A stretch of DNA of 64,000 bases. Origin: a virus. The notes under the pieces were generated by a model. It was not told the DNA's origin and did no database searches. It saw only the letters and a list, made by a program, of their open reading frames with translations. Each line of letters opens with the position of its first letter. Positions within the stretch are counted from its first letter, which is position 1. The position numbers and the translations under genes were made by a program. The DNA is taken from IMG/VR virus record IMGVR_UViG_3300021963_007290, positions 1 through 64,000 of that record; one strand, 5' to 3'. Of the stretch, positions 25,892 through 33,411 are shown one piece after another.

Positions 25892-25925
25892 TTGACTTCT
25901 TTGTTAAGAAGTGTTAACATAAATA
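25892..25925 (+). promoter_or_regulatory. psbD promoter: sigma70-type with overlapping late box
   Basis: TTGACT (25892-25897), 17-base spacer, TAACAT (25915-25920), with CATAAATA (25918-25925) overlapping the -10. Same composite layout as psbA and the porin. Confidence 0.75.
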
Positions 25926-25946
25926 TGTTAAATCAATGAGGAGGCT

Positions 25947-27008
25947 ATGGTTTCATCTACGCTCACACAATCAAATTCACAAAGGGGGTGGTTCGATGTC
26001 TTGGACGACTGGCTTAAGAGAGATCGTTTCGTTTTTGTTGGCTGGTCTGGACTTCTTCTTTTTCCCACTGCTTATCTTGCTCTTGGTGGTTGGCTTACTG
26101 GGACAACTTTCGTTACGAGTTGGTATACTCACGGGTTGGCAAGTTCCTATCTGGAGGGTGCAAACTTTCTTACTGCGGCAGTTTCTACTCCAGCAGATTC
26201 TATGGGTCATTCTCTTCTGCTTCTCTGGGGTCCTGAGGCTCAAGGGGATATCGTCAGGTGGTTCCAACTTGGGGGACTCTGGCCTTTTGTGGCACTCCAC
26301 GGAGCTTTCGCTCTAATTGGATTCATGCTTCGGCAATTTGAGATTGCCCGTCTTGTAGGCATTCGTCCTTACAACGCAATCGCATTCTCTGGTCCTATTG
26401 CAGTATTTGTTTCCGTATTCCTGATGTATCCACTGGGTCAATCCAGTTGGTTCTTTGCTCCCTCATTTGGAGTCGCAGCAATCTTCAGGTTCCTTCTGTT
26501 CCTTCAGGGTTTCCACAACTGGACTCTCAACCCCTTCCATATGATGGGAGTTGCTGGTATACTGGGTGGAGCACTGCTCTGTGCCATTCACGGAGCAACT
26601 GTAGAAAACACTTTGTTTGAAGATAGTGAACAAGCAAATACGTTCAAGGCATTTGAACCGACGCAAGAGGAGGAAACTTACTCTATGGTTACGGCAAACA
26701 GGTTCTGGTCTCAGATTTTTGGTATTGCCTTTAGTAATAAGCGTTGGCTACATTTCTTTATGTTATTTGTTCCCGTTATGGGTCTTTGGACTTCTTCTAT
26801 TGGGATTATCGGACTGGCTTTGAATCTTCGTGCTTATGACTTTGTAAGTCAGGAGATTCGTGCTGCTGAGGACCCTGAGTTTGAAACGTTCTACACCAAG
26901 AACATTCTACTCAATGAAGGTCTTCGTGCTTGGATGGCACCAGTAGATCAACCTCATGAGAACTTTGTGTTCCCCGAGGAAGTTCTGCCAAGAGGTAACG
27001 CACTGTGA
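25947..27008 (+). CDS. psbD: photosystem II D2 protein
   Basis: 353 aa, five transmembrane helices; D1's partner in the PSII reaction centre. [29 protein letters not shown]-type [37 protein letters not shown] and the terminal [20 protein letters not shown] with PRGNAL are D2 signatures. AGGAGG precedes the ATG. Separate promoter from psbA. Cotranscribed with a GTG-started 44-aa ORF overlapping its stop. Confidence 0.99.
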   Translation: MVSSTLTQSNSQRGWFDVLDDWLKRDRFVFVGWSGLLLFPTAYLALGGWLTGTTFVTSWYTHGLASSYLEGANFLTAAVSTPADSMGHSLLLLWGPEAQGDIVRWFQLGGLWPFVALHGAFALIGFMLRQFEIARLVGIRPYNAIAFSGPIAVFVSVFLMYPLGQSSWFFAPSFGVAAIFRFLLFLQGFHNWTLNPFHMMGVAGILGGALLCAIHGATVENTLFEDSEQANTFKAFEPTQEEETYSMVTANRFWSQIFGIAFSNKRWLHFFMLFVPVMGLWTSSIGIIGLALNLRAYDFVSQEIRAAEDPEFETFYTKNILLNEGLRAWMAPVDQPHENFVFPEEVLPRGNAL

Positions 27009-27139
27009 ACCCTCAGTATATTCTATACTTGGTTCTCTTTGTATTTGCTTTAATCGTTATTCTCAATGAGGATCACGATAATGATGATGACCAAGATGGG
27101 GGCATTTTGCAACCCGTCTATTCCCAAGGACAAAGTTGA
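27005..27139 (+). CDS. 44-aa membrane peptide overlapping the psbD stop
   Basis: GTG start overlaps the psbD TGA (GTGA), suggesting translational coupling. [20 protein letters not shown] is one hydrophobic helix, followed by a His/Asp-rich acidic stretch ([11 protein letters not shown]) and a short tail. Coupling to psbD suggests a thylakoid location; no family recognised. Confidence 0.6.
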   Translation: MNPQYILYLVLFVFALIVILNEDHDNDDDQDGGILQPVYSQGQS

Positions 27140-27148
27140 AAATAAATA

Positions 27149-27175
27149 AAGGAGTTCCAAAAGAACTCCTTTTTT
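27149..27175 (+). terminator. intrinsic terminator after the psbD operon
   Basis: AAGGAGTTC (27149-27157), loop CAAAA, GAACTCCTT (27163-27171), then T run. Confidence 0.92.
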
Positions 27176-27250
27176 ATGCTCCTAATACTCGCAACCTTTA
27201 TTGCCTTCGGGATTTTTATGTTTGTATTGTCCATTGCACAAGACATATAA
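27176..27250 (+). CDS. 24-aa hydrophobic mini-ORF
   Basis: MLLILATFIAFGIFMFVLSI plus AQDI. The ATG sits at the end of the terminator T run, as with the 40-aa ORF after psbA. No ribosome site. It could encode a tiny membrane peptide, but coding is doubtful. Confidence 0.3.
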   Translation: MLLILATFIAFGIFMFVLSIAQDI

Positions 27251-27279
27251 TTATAATTATGTAAAACTTTTATATTTTT

Positions 27280-28170
27280 ATGAAACTCTGGATGTTATGT
27301 AATCGTCTCACAAAGGAAACTTACGAGAGAGATCGATTTATAGAAGAATCAAATAAGTATGGTATCGATTTTTCTGTAGTTTATGCGGACGAAATTGATT
27401 TAATTGTTTCTCGGGATGATAGGAAATCAATTCGATATCTTAATGATGCCGTTGCTCTCCCCGATGTAGTTCTTGCTCGGACAGGAAGTAGCACTGGATA
27501 TTATAATCTTTCCGTGCTTCGTCAGTTTGAAAGGTTGAATGTTCCTACACTTCCCAATTCAAATTCAATTGAAGCCGCAAAGGATAAGATGTATGCCATG
27601 CAAATCTTTGGGCAGGCCGGACTTCCTATTCCTAAAACAATGCTTACTCGTTTTCCAAGTAATAGTGATTTGGTTGAAAAGCAAGTAGGGTTTCCTTGTG
27701 TTATGAAAGTTGTCACAGGATCTCATGGTGCTGGAGTTTACCTTTGTGAGAACGCAAAACAATTTGAGGATCTTTCGGAACTTATTTCATCAATAGATTT
27801 TAAAAGTTCTATGATTGTTCAAGAATATATTGATCAATCGAGGGGACGAGATATTCGTGTAATTGTTGTTGGTGGTAGAGTAATTGGTGCAATGCAAAGG
27901 AAATCAGTTGATGGATCTTTTAAAGCGAATATATCCAGAGGTGGAGTGGGAGAAGGTATAGAAGTAGATGATCAGATGGAACTTTTGGCAATTCAAGTTG
28001 CTAAAGTTCTTGATCTTGATATTGCCGGTGTTGATCTTTTATTTCATGAGGATGGATATAAAATCTGTGAGGCAAACTCTGCTCCGGGGTTTAGGGGATT
28101 TGAAGAAGCACTTGATATCAATGTTCCGCAGAAGATTTTTGATTATGCTAAGCTTAGATCTAAAGAATAA
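27280..28170 (+). CDS. RimK-like ATP-grasp ligase
   Basis: 296 aa. ATP-grasp core with NSIEAAKDKMYAMQIF, PCVMKVVTGSHGAGVYLCEN (glycine loop), IVQEYIDQSRGRDIRVIVVG, and the Mg-binding IAGVDLLFHEDGYKICEANS with PGFRG. The order matches RimK, which adds glutamate to the C-terminus of ribosomal protein S6, and related acid-amine ligases. No proteobacterial-style operon is present. The substrate in the phage is unknown: a host protein tail, a glutamate polymer or a small peptide are all possible. Confidence 0.87.
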   Translation: MKLWMLCNRLTKETYERDRFIEESNKYGIDFSVVYADEIDLIVSRDDRKSIRYLNDAVALPDVVLARTGSSTGYYNLSVLRQFERLNVPTLPNSNSIEAAKDKMYAMQIFGQAGLPIPKTMLTRFPSNSDLVEKQVGFPCVMKVVTGSHGAGVYLCENAKQFEDLSELISSIDFKSSMIVQEYIDQSRGRDIRVIVVGGRVIGAMQRKSVDGSFKANISRGGVGEGIEVDDQMELLAIQVAKVLDLDIAGVDLLFHEDGYKICEANSAPGFRGFEEALDINVPQKIFDYAKLRSKE

Positions 28171-28205
28171 ATAAGATAAAAAATCAATAAAACTATCGAT
28201 TTACT

Positions 28206-30455
28206 ATGAGTGAAGATATTAGTATTTTATTTTTGGATGAAAATAAAGAAAAAATTTGGGAAACTGATTATATTGTAGATACGTTAATGCCACTATCTGC
28301 AAATAAAATAGCATCATTTTTAAGTGTAGTTGATGGAATTTATACAATAAATGAAATCAAATATGATATTTTAGTTTTTAACTGCAGAAAACATACTTTG
28401 AATGATGTTTTATATGTTGTAAAAAAAGTAAATCCAAAGATAATAATTTCATTGTCCGATGAATACAAACATGAAGATTTGAATGAATTTAATGTTTTGG
28501 GTAAATATTGTAATTTATTTTTAAGGCAATATCATCATAAAGGATATACTTACACAGAAAATACTTTTCATATTCCATTGGGTTATTGTAATGGAGCTGG
28601 AATTAATTTTATGGATAGGTTGCCAACCCCATTAAATGAATTTAAAAAACCAAAAGATAGGCAATATTCTTGGTCTTGGATGGGTGATCTAAAAGCTGAT
28701 AGGTACGATATGCTAATGGCTTTTGCTGCAATACCAAAACAGTCATATTCTGTTCATACCATCTCAAAAGATGAAATGATTGATAAGTATTTAAATTCTG
28801 TGTTTGTTCCTTGCGGTAGAGGTAATTCAACTTTAGATTGTTACAGATTGTATGAAGCATCAATGTGTGGTGCAATTCCAATCGTTGCCGGTCCTGCACA
28901 TGAAATAGAAAGCACTTTCAAATATGAAAATAACCCACCATGGATTTTTGTTTCTGATTGGAATGAAGCCGTTCATGAATGTACAGTTCTTTTGACTAAT
29001 TTTAAAAAATTAGAAAAGAAGCAAGAAGAAATTTTAAATTGGTGGAAATGTAGGATTATGACAATATCTGAGAAAATATCAGATGCTTTAAAAAAAGATC
29101 TTCCAGATAATGATGTTGAACGTGATATTAAAATAGATCATTATTGGCAGAGAGATGATTTATTTGATGAAGATTGGTTTTCTTATCAAAATCTATACAC
29201 AAGAGTTGCCAATGAGTTCCCAAATGGAAGTAAATTTGTGGAGGTCGGATGTTGGAAAGGAAGATCCACGTCATATCTTGCTGTAGAAATATCAAATTCA
29301 AAAAAGGATATTGATTTTTATTGTGTGGATACTTGGGAGGATTCGGAAATTTATAAAAAGTTTTTGAATAATATGCGACCAGTTGAAAAAAATTATTTTC
29401 CATTGAGAATTAGTTCTGAAGATGCATCCAAAAAATTCAAAGATCGATCTTTAGATTTTGTATTTTTAGATGCATCTGAAGATTATGAAAATGCAAAGAA
29501 AGACATTGAAAATTGGTTGCCAAAAATTAAGCCCGGTGGAATACTGGCGGGACATGATTATTATCCAGAAGGAATGCATGATTGGTTTCCCGGAATCAAA
29601 CAGGCTGTTAATGAAACTTTAAGTGGATTTTATACCGAAGATCTATGTTATGTTTATAGAGTTCCTTATGATGACAAGAAAAAGTTTGAAGAGTTTCCTT
29701 CTGTGAATTTTATTAGTATTGAAGAAACTCAAGATCGAAGAGATTTACTTTATGATAAATTTGAACAATATGGAATTACCAAAGTTACTCCGCACATTTA
29801 TAAGAAGTATGATGATAATGAGCATGTAATAAAATCAGATTTACTTAATAGATTAAGTATGGGAAGTAGAGGACCAGTAACTTCTCATTTAAAAACTATT
29901 AAAAAATGGTTAACTGAAACTGACGAATTATATACCATAATTTGCGAAGATGATTTGGGATTTGATACTGTTAAATATTGGAACTTTACGTGGAAACAAT
30001 TTTTTGAATCTATCCCAGAAGATTGGGGTTGTGTTCAATTATGTTTACTTAGAGAACATTATCATACATTTTCTATAGGACTTAGAAGTAGATGTTGGTG
30101 TGATTGGTCTGGATGCATCTATTTGATAAGTAGAAAACATGCACAGAAAATAATTGAAACATATTATCCAGATGATGAATTTAATTTAAATTATTCCGGA
30201 AAAGATTTGGGAATTAGGCCAGAATGGGCTAGAGTTCCTGTAATTGAAACAATCATTTACTCAGATTTGTCCAAAGTTTACATGTGTCCATTATTTGTTG
30301 AAGATGTGAACCAATGTCCATCGAGTTATATTGATGCTATGGGAGTTAGGACAGGGGAGACAAATCAATATCATCATGTTTCTTATCACGAAACGATGCG
30401 ATGGTGGAGAGAATATGCTTGCACGAAACAAGCAAATGAGTTAAAATGCAATTGA
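28206..30455 (+). CDS. three-domain glycosyltransferase / methyltransferase / GT25 fusion
   Basis: 749 aa. Residues 1-290: exostosin/GT47-like domain with CGRGNSTLDCYRLYEASMCG and AIPIVAGPA. Residues about 320-470: class I methyltransferase (Methyltransf_24 type), FVEVGCWKGRSTSYLA, FVFLDASEDYENA, GGILAGHDYYPEG. Residues about 495-749: GT25 domain, NFISIEETQDRRDLLYDKF, GPVTSHLKTIKKW, IICEDDLGFD, akin to the gene at 16045. No stop or frameshift between parts. Probably builds and methylates one glycan end. It lies apart from the main island, next to the RimK-like gene. Substrates inferred only. Confidence 0.83.
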   Translation: MSEDISILFLDENKEKIWETDYIVDTLMPLSANKIASFLSVVDGIYTINEIKYDILVFNCRKHTLNDVLYVVKKVNPKIIISLSDEYKHEDLNEFNVLGKYCNLFLRQYHHKGYTYTENTFHIPLGYCNGAGINFMDRLPTPLNEFKKPKDRQYSWSWMGDLKADRYDMLMAFAAIPKQSYSVHTISKDEMIDKYLNSVFVPCGRGNSTLDCYRLYEASMCGAIPIVAGPAHEIESTFKYENNPPWIFVSDWNEAVHECTVLLTNFKKLEKKQEEILNWWKCRIMTISEKISDALKKDLPDNDVERDIKIDHYWQRDDLFDEDWFSYQNLYTRVANEFPNGSKFVEVGCWKGRSTSYLAVEISNSKKDIDFYCVDTWEDSEIYKKFLNNMRPVEKNYFPLRISSEDASKKFKDRSLDFVFLDASEDYENAKKDIENWLPKIKPGGILAGHDYYPEGMHDWFPGIKQAVNETLSGFYTEDLCYVYRVPYDDKKKFEEFPSVNFISIEETQDRRDLLYDKFEQYGITKVTPHIYKKYDDNEHVIKSDLLNRLSMGSRGPVTSHLKTIKKWLTETDELYTIICEDDLGFDTVKYWNFTWKQFFESIPEDWGCVQLCLLREHYHTFSIGLRSRCWCDWSGCIYLISRKHAQKIIETYYPDDEFNLNYSGKDLGIRPEWARVPVIETIIYSDLSKVYMCPLFVEDVNQCPSSYIDAMGVRTGETNQYHHVSYHETMRWWREYACTKQANELKCN

Positions 30456-30484
30456 ACTAAATAAGTTTTCTTTCAAATTGAAAT

Positions 30485-30736
30485 ATGAAATTTACTGTAT
30501 ATTCAAAAAATGGTTGCCCTTATTGTGAAAAAATTCAAAAGGTCTTAGAAATATCTAAACTAAATCATACAGTGCATTTTTTAGATTGCGATTTTACTAA
30601 GGAAGAGTTTATTATTGAATTTGGTGAAAATAAATCTTTTCCTCAGGTAATTTTGCATGATCATACTGGTGATGTTTATTTGGGTGGATGTATTGAAACT
30701 GTAAAATTTTTAAAAGAACAAAATATTGTAAATTAA
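30485..30736 (+). CDS. nrdC: glutaredoxin
   Basis: 83 aa. CPYC active site (C11, C14) in SKNGCPYCEKI, SFPQVILHD (cis-Pro) and YLGGCIETVKFL are glutaredoxin motifs. Reduces ribonucleotide reductase and other disulfides; T4-type phages call this NrdC. Supplies electrons for deoxynucleotide synthesis or peroxiredoxin turnover. Confidence 0.9.
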   Translation: MKFTVYSKNGCPYCEKIQKVLEISKLNHTVHFLDCDFTKEEFIIEFGENKSFPQVILHDHTGDVYLGGCIETVKFLKEQNIVN

Positions 30737-30739
30737 TTA

Positions 30740-30940
30740 ATGTCTAATAATGAGAAAAGGCATCTAAATAAGAAAGAACCACATATTAATCGTGGTTTTG
30801 AGTTAATGTTACGTCACAATAGTAGGAGGGAGATTGCTGCACCCAAAACCTTTTCTTTTAGTTTTGGAAAAGTGATATCTCTCCTCAATAGAGAGATACA
30901 AGTAAATTTTGATTTCGGTTTGAATATCAAAAAAAAGTAA
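30740..30940 (+). CDS. hypothetical basic protein (66 aa)
   Basis: Starts MSNNEKRHLNKKEPHINRGF; Lys/Arg-rich with SFSFGKVISLLNREIQ in the second half. Three bases after glutaredoxin. No domain recognised. Confidence 0.6.
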   Translation: MSNNEKRHLNKKEPHINRGFELMLRHNSRREIAAPKTFSFSFGKVISLLNREIQVNFDFGLNIKKK

Positions 30941-30961
30941 CTCTCTACTGGAGGAAAAAAC

Positions 30962-31201
30962 ATGGAAACTCTGCCATTTATTGTAACATTTACAATAATG
31001 TTTACCTTGATGTTTTTTGTCCTTGGAGGAATTGTGGGATGGATAGCAAAGGACTTTTTAAACGAAAAGTTTTTTAAATTACCTCATAACATACACCCAG
31101 AAATGCTTGACGAAAACGGAAACATATTGCCAGATGAAACCTTAGCTGTAAATTTTTACCCTGAAAAATACTATGACTACGAAGACGAAGACGAAGATTG
31201 A
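30962..31201 (+). CDS. single-pass membrane protein with acidic tail (79 aa)
   Basis: Transmembrane helix at residues 5-30 (FIVTFTIMFTLMFFVLGGIV), then a soluble part ending in YYDYEDEDED. GGAGG upstream. The acidic tail is coded by the same bases as the basic start of the next gene in another frame. Function unknown. Confidence 0.7.
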   Translation: METLPFIVTFTIMFTLMFFVLGGIVGWIAKDFLNEKFFKLPHNIHPEMLDENGNILPDETLAVNFYPEKYYDYEDEDED

Positions 31202-31754
31202 ATGGTCCATACCAAAATTACAACCAAATCCATTCATGCATGAAATTCTTGAAGCAGTTTCTAAGCAAAGGACAGTTGCACAAAAAGTAGAAACACTTCA
31301 AGCATATAAAAACCCTGCTCTCACCACAATTCTTATCATGAATTTTGATGAGAGCGTAATTTCTATTCTTCCAGAAGGAGATGTTCCTTATGCTGGAGTA
31401 GATGAACAAACTTCTGTTGGTGGAAATCTCACCGATCTTGTAAATAGTAAAGCTAAAAATCAAGGTTTAAAAACTAGTGGTTACTATGGAACAGAAGATT
31501 TTGTAGAAGATAAAAATAAAACTTCCATTCGCAATGAGTATCAGAATTTTTATATTTATTGTAGAGGTGGAAATAATGGAATTACTCAGATGAGAAAGGA
31601 AACAATGTTTATTAACATGCTTTCTGGACTTCATCCTTTTGAAGCGCAAATTATGATTTTGGTGAAGGATAAGAGATTGCAAGATAAATACAAAATAACG
31701 AGAGAGATTGTATCTCAGGCTTATCCTGAAATTACTTGGGGAGGTCGGTCTTGA
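31173..31754 (+). CDS. conserved cyanophage protein of unknown function (DUF6433-like)
   Basis: 193 aa soluble protein: PNPFMHEILEAVSKQRTVAQ, LQAYKNPALTTILIMNFDES, ILPEGDVPYAGVD, GLHPFEAQIMILVKDKRLQ. I recall this pattern as a widely conserved cyanomyovirus family (DUF6433) without known function; that memory is not checked. It overlaps the preceding gene by 29 bases. Position among replication and nucleotide genes suggests an early or middle role. Confidence 0.75.
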   Translation: MTTKTKTKIEWSIPKLQPNPFMHEILEAVSKQRTVAQKVETLQAYKNPALTTILIMNFDESVISILPEGDVPYAGVDEQTSVGGNLTDLVNSKAKNQGLKTSGYYGTEDFVEDKNKTSIRNEYQNFYIYCRGGNNGITQMRKETMFINMLSGLHPFEAQIMILVKDKRLQDKYKITREIVSQAYPEITWGGRS

Positions 31755-31780
31755 ATGCAAACCTGGAGGTAGATATTGCT

Positions 31781-32086
31781 ATGGAATCATGGTCTTCCGA
31801 AGAAAAAGCTAATTTACCTTCCAAGTATGGTTGCACCATACTGCTTGAAAGAGCAAGCATGGAACAATTGAAAGATCCTTCATGGCCATTAGATGCTTAT
31901 ATTATAAAGTATAAGCTTGACGATAAAATCTACATGGATCTTTGTAGAGGTTCAAGAGTTAAGATATTTGATTTATATTATGATAAATTTGGAACAGGAG
32001 TCATTCAAGATATTGGATGGGGATACGGAAAAATTAACCCCAAACTCTGGGGATATAAATCACCAGATAGTAAGAAAAAGAGATGA
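31781..32086 (+). CDS. hypothetical protein (101 aa)
   Basis: ATG 31781 has GGAGG 10 bases upstream; the TTG at 31736 overlapping the previous gene is less likely. Contains GCTILLERASMEQLKDPSWP and VKIFDLYYDKFGTGVIQDIG. It ends Lys-rich (SKKKR). Followed by an overlapping ATG. No family recognised. Confidence 0.65.
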   Translation: MESWSSEEKANLPSKYGCTILLERASMEQLKDPSWPLDAYIIKYKLDDKIYMDLCRGSRVKIFDLYYDKFGTGVIQDIGWGYGKINPKLWGYKSPDSKKKR

Positions 32087-32286
32087 AAGGATTTTTAAAT
32101 AAACAGGAAAAAGTTAGTAACGTTCAGGCGATTATTAATGAAGCTGAAGTTGTTAAATTGATTAAGAAATATAAGAAACTTAAAAAATTTAAGAAGTCAA
32201 ATATACACGAAATAAATAAACTCGACGGAAGAGAAGATATTATAGACGAACTTATAAATGAATATATGGAGAATAATCCAGAATAA
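32083..32286 (+). CDS. hypothetical Lys-rich protein (67 aa)
   Basis: ATGA overlap with the preceding gene and 1-base overlap with speD. Central KLIKKYKKLKKFKKSN basic helix, then an acidic end. Coiled-coil-like; function unknown. Confidence 0.6.
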   Translation: MKGFLNKQEKVSNVQAIINEAEVVKLIKKYKKLKKFKKSNIHEINKLDGREDIIDELINEYMENNPE

Positions 32287-32612
32287 TGGGCAAGCATTAC
32301 TTACTTAATCTCTACGGATGCTCATTCGTTCTTTTGAACGATGAGCATTTTCTTATTGATCTACTTGAAAATGCAGCAGCAGCAAGTGGAGCAACTGTAT
32401 GTCAAACGATTTATAAAAAGTTTGATCCTCAGGGAGTTACAGTAATTTGTTTGCTTTCAGAAAGTCATATCAGTATTCACACATGGCCAGAAGAAGGAAA
32501 GGCAGCATGTGATGTTTATACTTGTGGTGATTGCCAACCAAAAATTGGATGTGATATAATCATCCAACAACTTTACGCAACTAATCATACATTAAGTTAT
32601 ATTGAAAGGTAA
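32286..32612 (+). CDS. speD: S-adenosylmethionine decarboxylase proenzyme
   Basis: 108 aa, class IB prokaryotic type. Self-cleavage at Glu59-Ser60 in LSESHISIHTWPE makes the pyruvoyl cofactor; CDVYTCGD holds the catalytic Cys. Provides decarboxylated SAM for spermidine synthesis; polyamines help pack DNA. Known auxiliary gene in cyanomyoviruses. Confidence 0.93.
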   Translation: MGKHYLLNLYGCSFVLLNDEHFLIDLLENAAAASGATVCQTIYKKFDPQGVTVICLLSESHISIHTWPEEGKAACDVYTCGDCQPKIGCDIIIQQLYATNHTLSYIER

Positions 32613-32630
32613 TTGTAACAAGTGTTACAA
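32613..32630 (+). promoter_or_regulatory. NtcA-type palindrome
   Basis: Perfect 18-base palindrome TTGTAACAAGTGTTACAA. It contains GTA-N8-TAC, the consensus of NtcA, the cyanobacterial nitrogen regulator that responds to 2-oxoglutarate. It lies 6 bases before a TTGACT -35 box, about 50 bases before the expected start, one helical turn further than the classical -41.5. Confidence 0.65.
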
Positions 32631-32636
32631 ACTGAC

Positions 32637-32665
32637 TTGACTACATAAATAATGAGGATTAGAAT
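32637..32665 (+). promoter_or_regulatory. promoter of the riboswitch locus
   Basis: TTGACT (32637-32642), 17-base spacer, TAGAAT (32660-32665). The start would be near 32672, right at the first base of the riboswitch. CATAAATA within the spacer may be a late box. Confidence 0.75.
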
Positions 32666-32670
32666 GCCTC

Positions 32671-32732
32671 TACGTTCATTTGCTATCCGCAAATAGCAAA
32701 CGGAAGTAAGCCGACTCGGAACGGATCGTTCA
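32671..32732 (+). ncRNA. glutamine-II riboswitch (downstream-peptide motif)
   Basis: CGTTCA (32673-32678) and CGGAAGTAAG (32701-32710) flank a hairpin TTTGCTAT/ATAGCAAA (32679-32686 with 32693-32700). This is the glnA/DP glutamine aptamer core. The loop segment ATCCG (32685-32689) is fully complementary to CGGAT (32722-32726), giving the DP pseudoknot close to the start codon at 32736. As named by Weinberg, such RNAs precede a short ORF; here one of 50 codons. Glutamine binding was shown for this class by Ames and Breaker. Control is likely at translation. Confidence 0.85.
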
Positions 32733-32735
32733 TCT

Positions 32736-32888
32736 ATGGAAGCACTCATTCTAACTTGTTTACAAGCACAATTGATTGTTTCTCGGGTTAATGCACACTC
32801 ATTGCCAAAGCAGGTCCGAAATGATTTGATTTGGGAAGTGAAGCAAATATCTCCGAAGGAGTGCAAAATAGACGCAAAAGCCGACTGA
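32736..32888 (+). CDS. 50-aa 'downstream peptide' under the glutamine riboswitch
   Basis: MEALILTCLQAQLIVSRVNA opens the peptide, followed by a helical, charged part and a Lys/Cys end (ISPKECKIDAKAD). This is the kind of small protein that DP riboswitches regulate in marine cyanobacteria and their phages. No Shine-Dalgarno sequence; the start region is part of the RNA structure. Function unknown; in nitrogen-linked contexts such peptides could inhibit an enzyme (speculation). Confidence 0.8.
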   Translation: MEALILTCLQAQLIVSRVNAHSLPKQVRNDLIWEVKQISPKECKIDAKAD

Positions 32889-32927
32889 AGGAACGCTCTT
32901 TAACCTAAAAACTAAGGAGAAAACCTA

Positions 32928-33086
32928 ATGTCACAAGCAACCTATAGAGGTTGTCAGTATAATACCGACACACCTAAAGAAGAATATCGTAAGTGGTATT
33001 CTAAAACACATGCACCAGCACATCCACAAAATACATATCGTGGAATTGCTTATCGTCCTTGTAATAATGGTGAGGTGGCAAAATGA
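32928..33086 (+). CDS. small YRGxxY-repeat protein (DUF4278-like, 52 aa)
   Basis: Two copies of a YRG motif: ATYRGCQYN at the N-terminus and NTYRGIAYRP near the end, the pattern of the cyanobacterial DUF4278 family. AAGGAG precedes the ATG at good spacing. Same transcript as the downstream peptide. Unknown function. Confidence 0.75.
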   Translation: MSQATYRGCQYNTDTPKEEYRKWYSKTHAPAHPQNTYRGIAYRPCNNGEVAK

Positions 33087-33190
33087 TTGTCAAATTAAAT
33101 CCTCTTCAGATTATTAAAGATAAAAAAGAAAAAGACGAAAAACTTAAAGAAGCACAATTGAATATGGCAAAGCAACCACAAGTTGCTTAA
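33083..33190 (+). CDS. 35-aa Lys-rich peptide
   Basis: MIVKLNPLQIIKDKKEKDEK, then a helical end. Starts by ATGA overlap with the YRG protein (good coupling signal) and is followed by a terminator. Unknown function. Confidence 0.6.
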   Translation: MIVKLNPLQIIKDKKEKDEKLKEAQLNMAKQPQVA

Positions 33191-33196
33191 TAAATT

Positions 33197-33226
33197 AGAG
33201 AGGGACTTGACTCCCTCTCTTTTTTT
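33197..33226 (+). terminator. intrinsic terminator of the riboswitch operon
   Basis: AGAGAGGGA (33197-33205), loop CTTGAC, TCCCTCTCT (33212-33220), then TTTTTT. Confidence 0.95.
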
Positions 33227-33259
33227 GTGTAAAATGTACATGTCGAACAAATATATTTC

Positions 33260-33409
33260 ATGGATAACGAAAAGGTTTCGTGGATAATCGAAAACATGGA
33301 AATTCTTCTTTCAATGCTTAAAGAAGAAGTTAAAACCGAATCAAATGATTTTCAAACTTTTCTTCCACCAGATCTTGATGATGACATTGAATACTACGAG
33401 GAGGATTAA
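33260..33409 (+). CDS. hypothetical acidic protein (49 aa)
   Basis: Starts MDNEKVSWIIENMEILLSML, ends in DDDIEYYEED. Followed after 2 bases by the next ATG, with GAGGAGG in its own end as ribosome site for that gene. No family recognised. Confidence 0.6.
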   Translation: MDNEKVSWIIENMEILLSMLKEEVKTESNDFQTFLPPDLDDDIEYYEED

Positions 33410-33411
33410 AA

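Noticed and set aside
27176-27250. PetN or PsbT homologue
   Set aside because: Length fits, but no family residue pattern could be recognised in so short a hydrophobic peptide.
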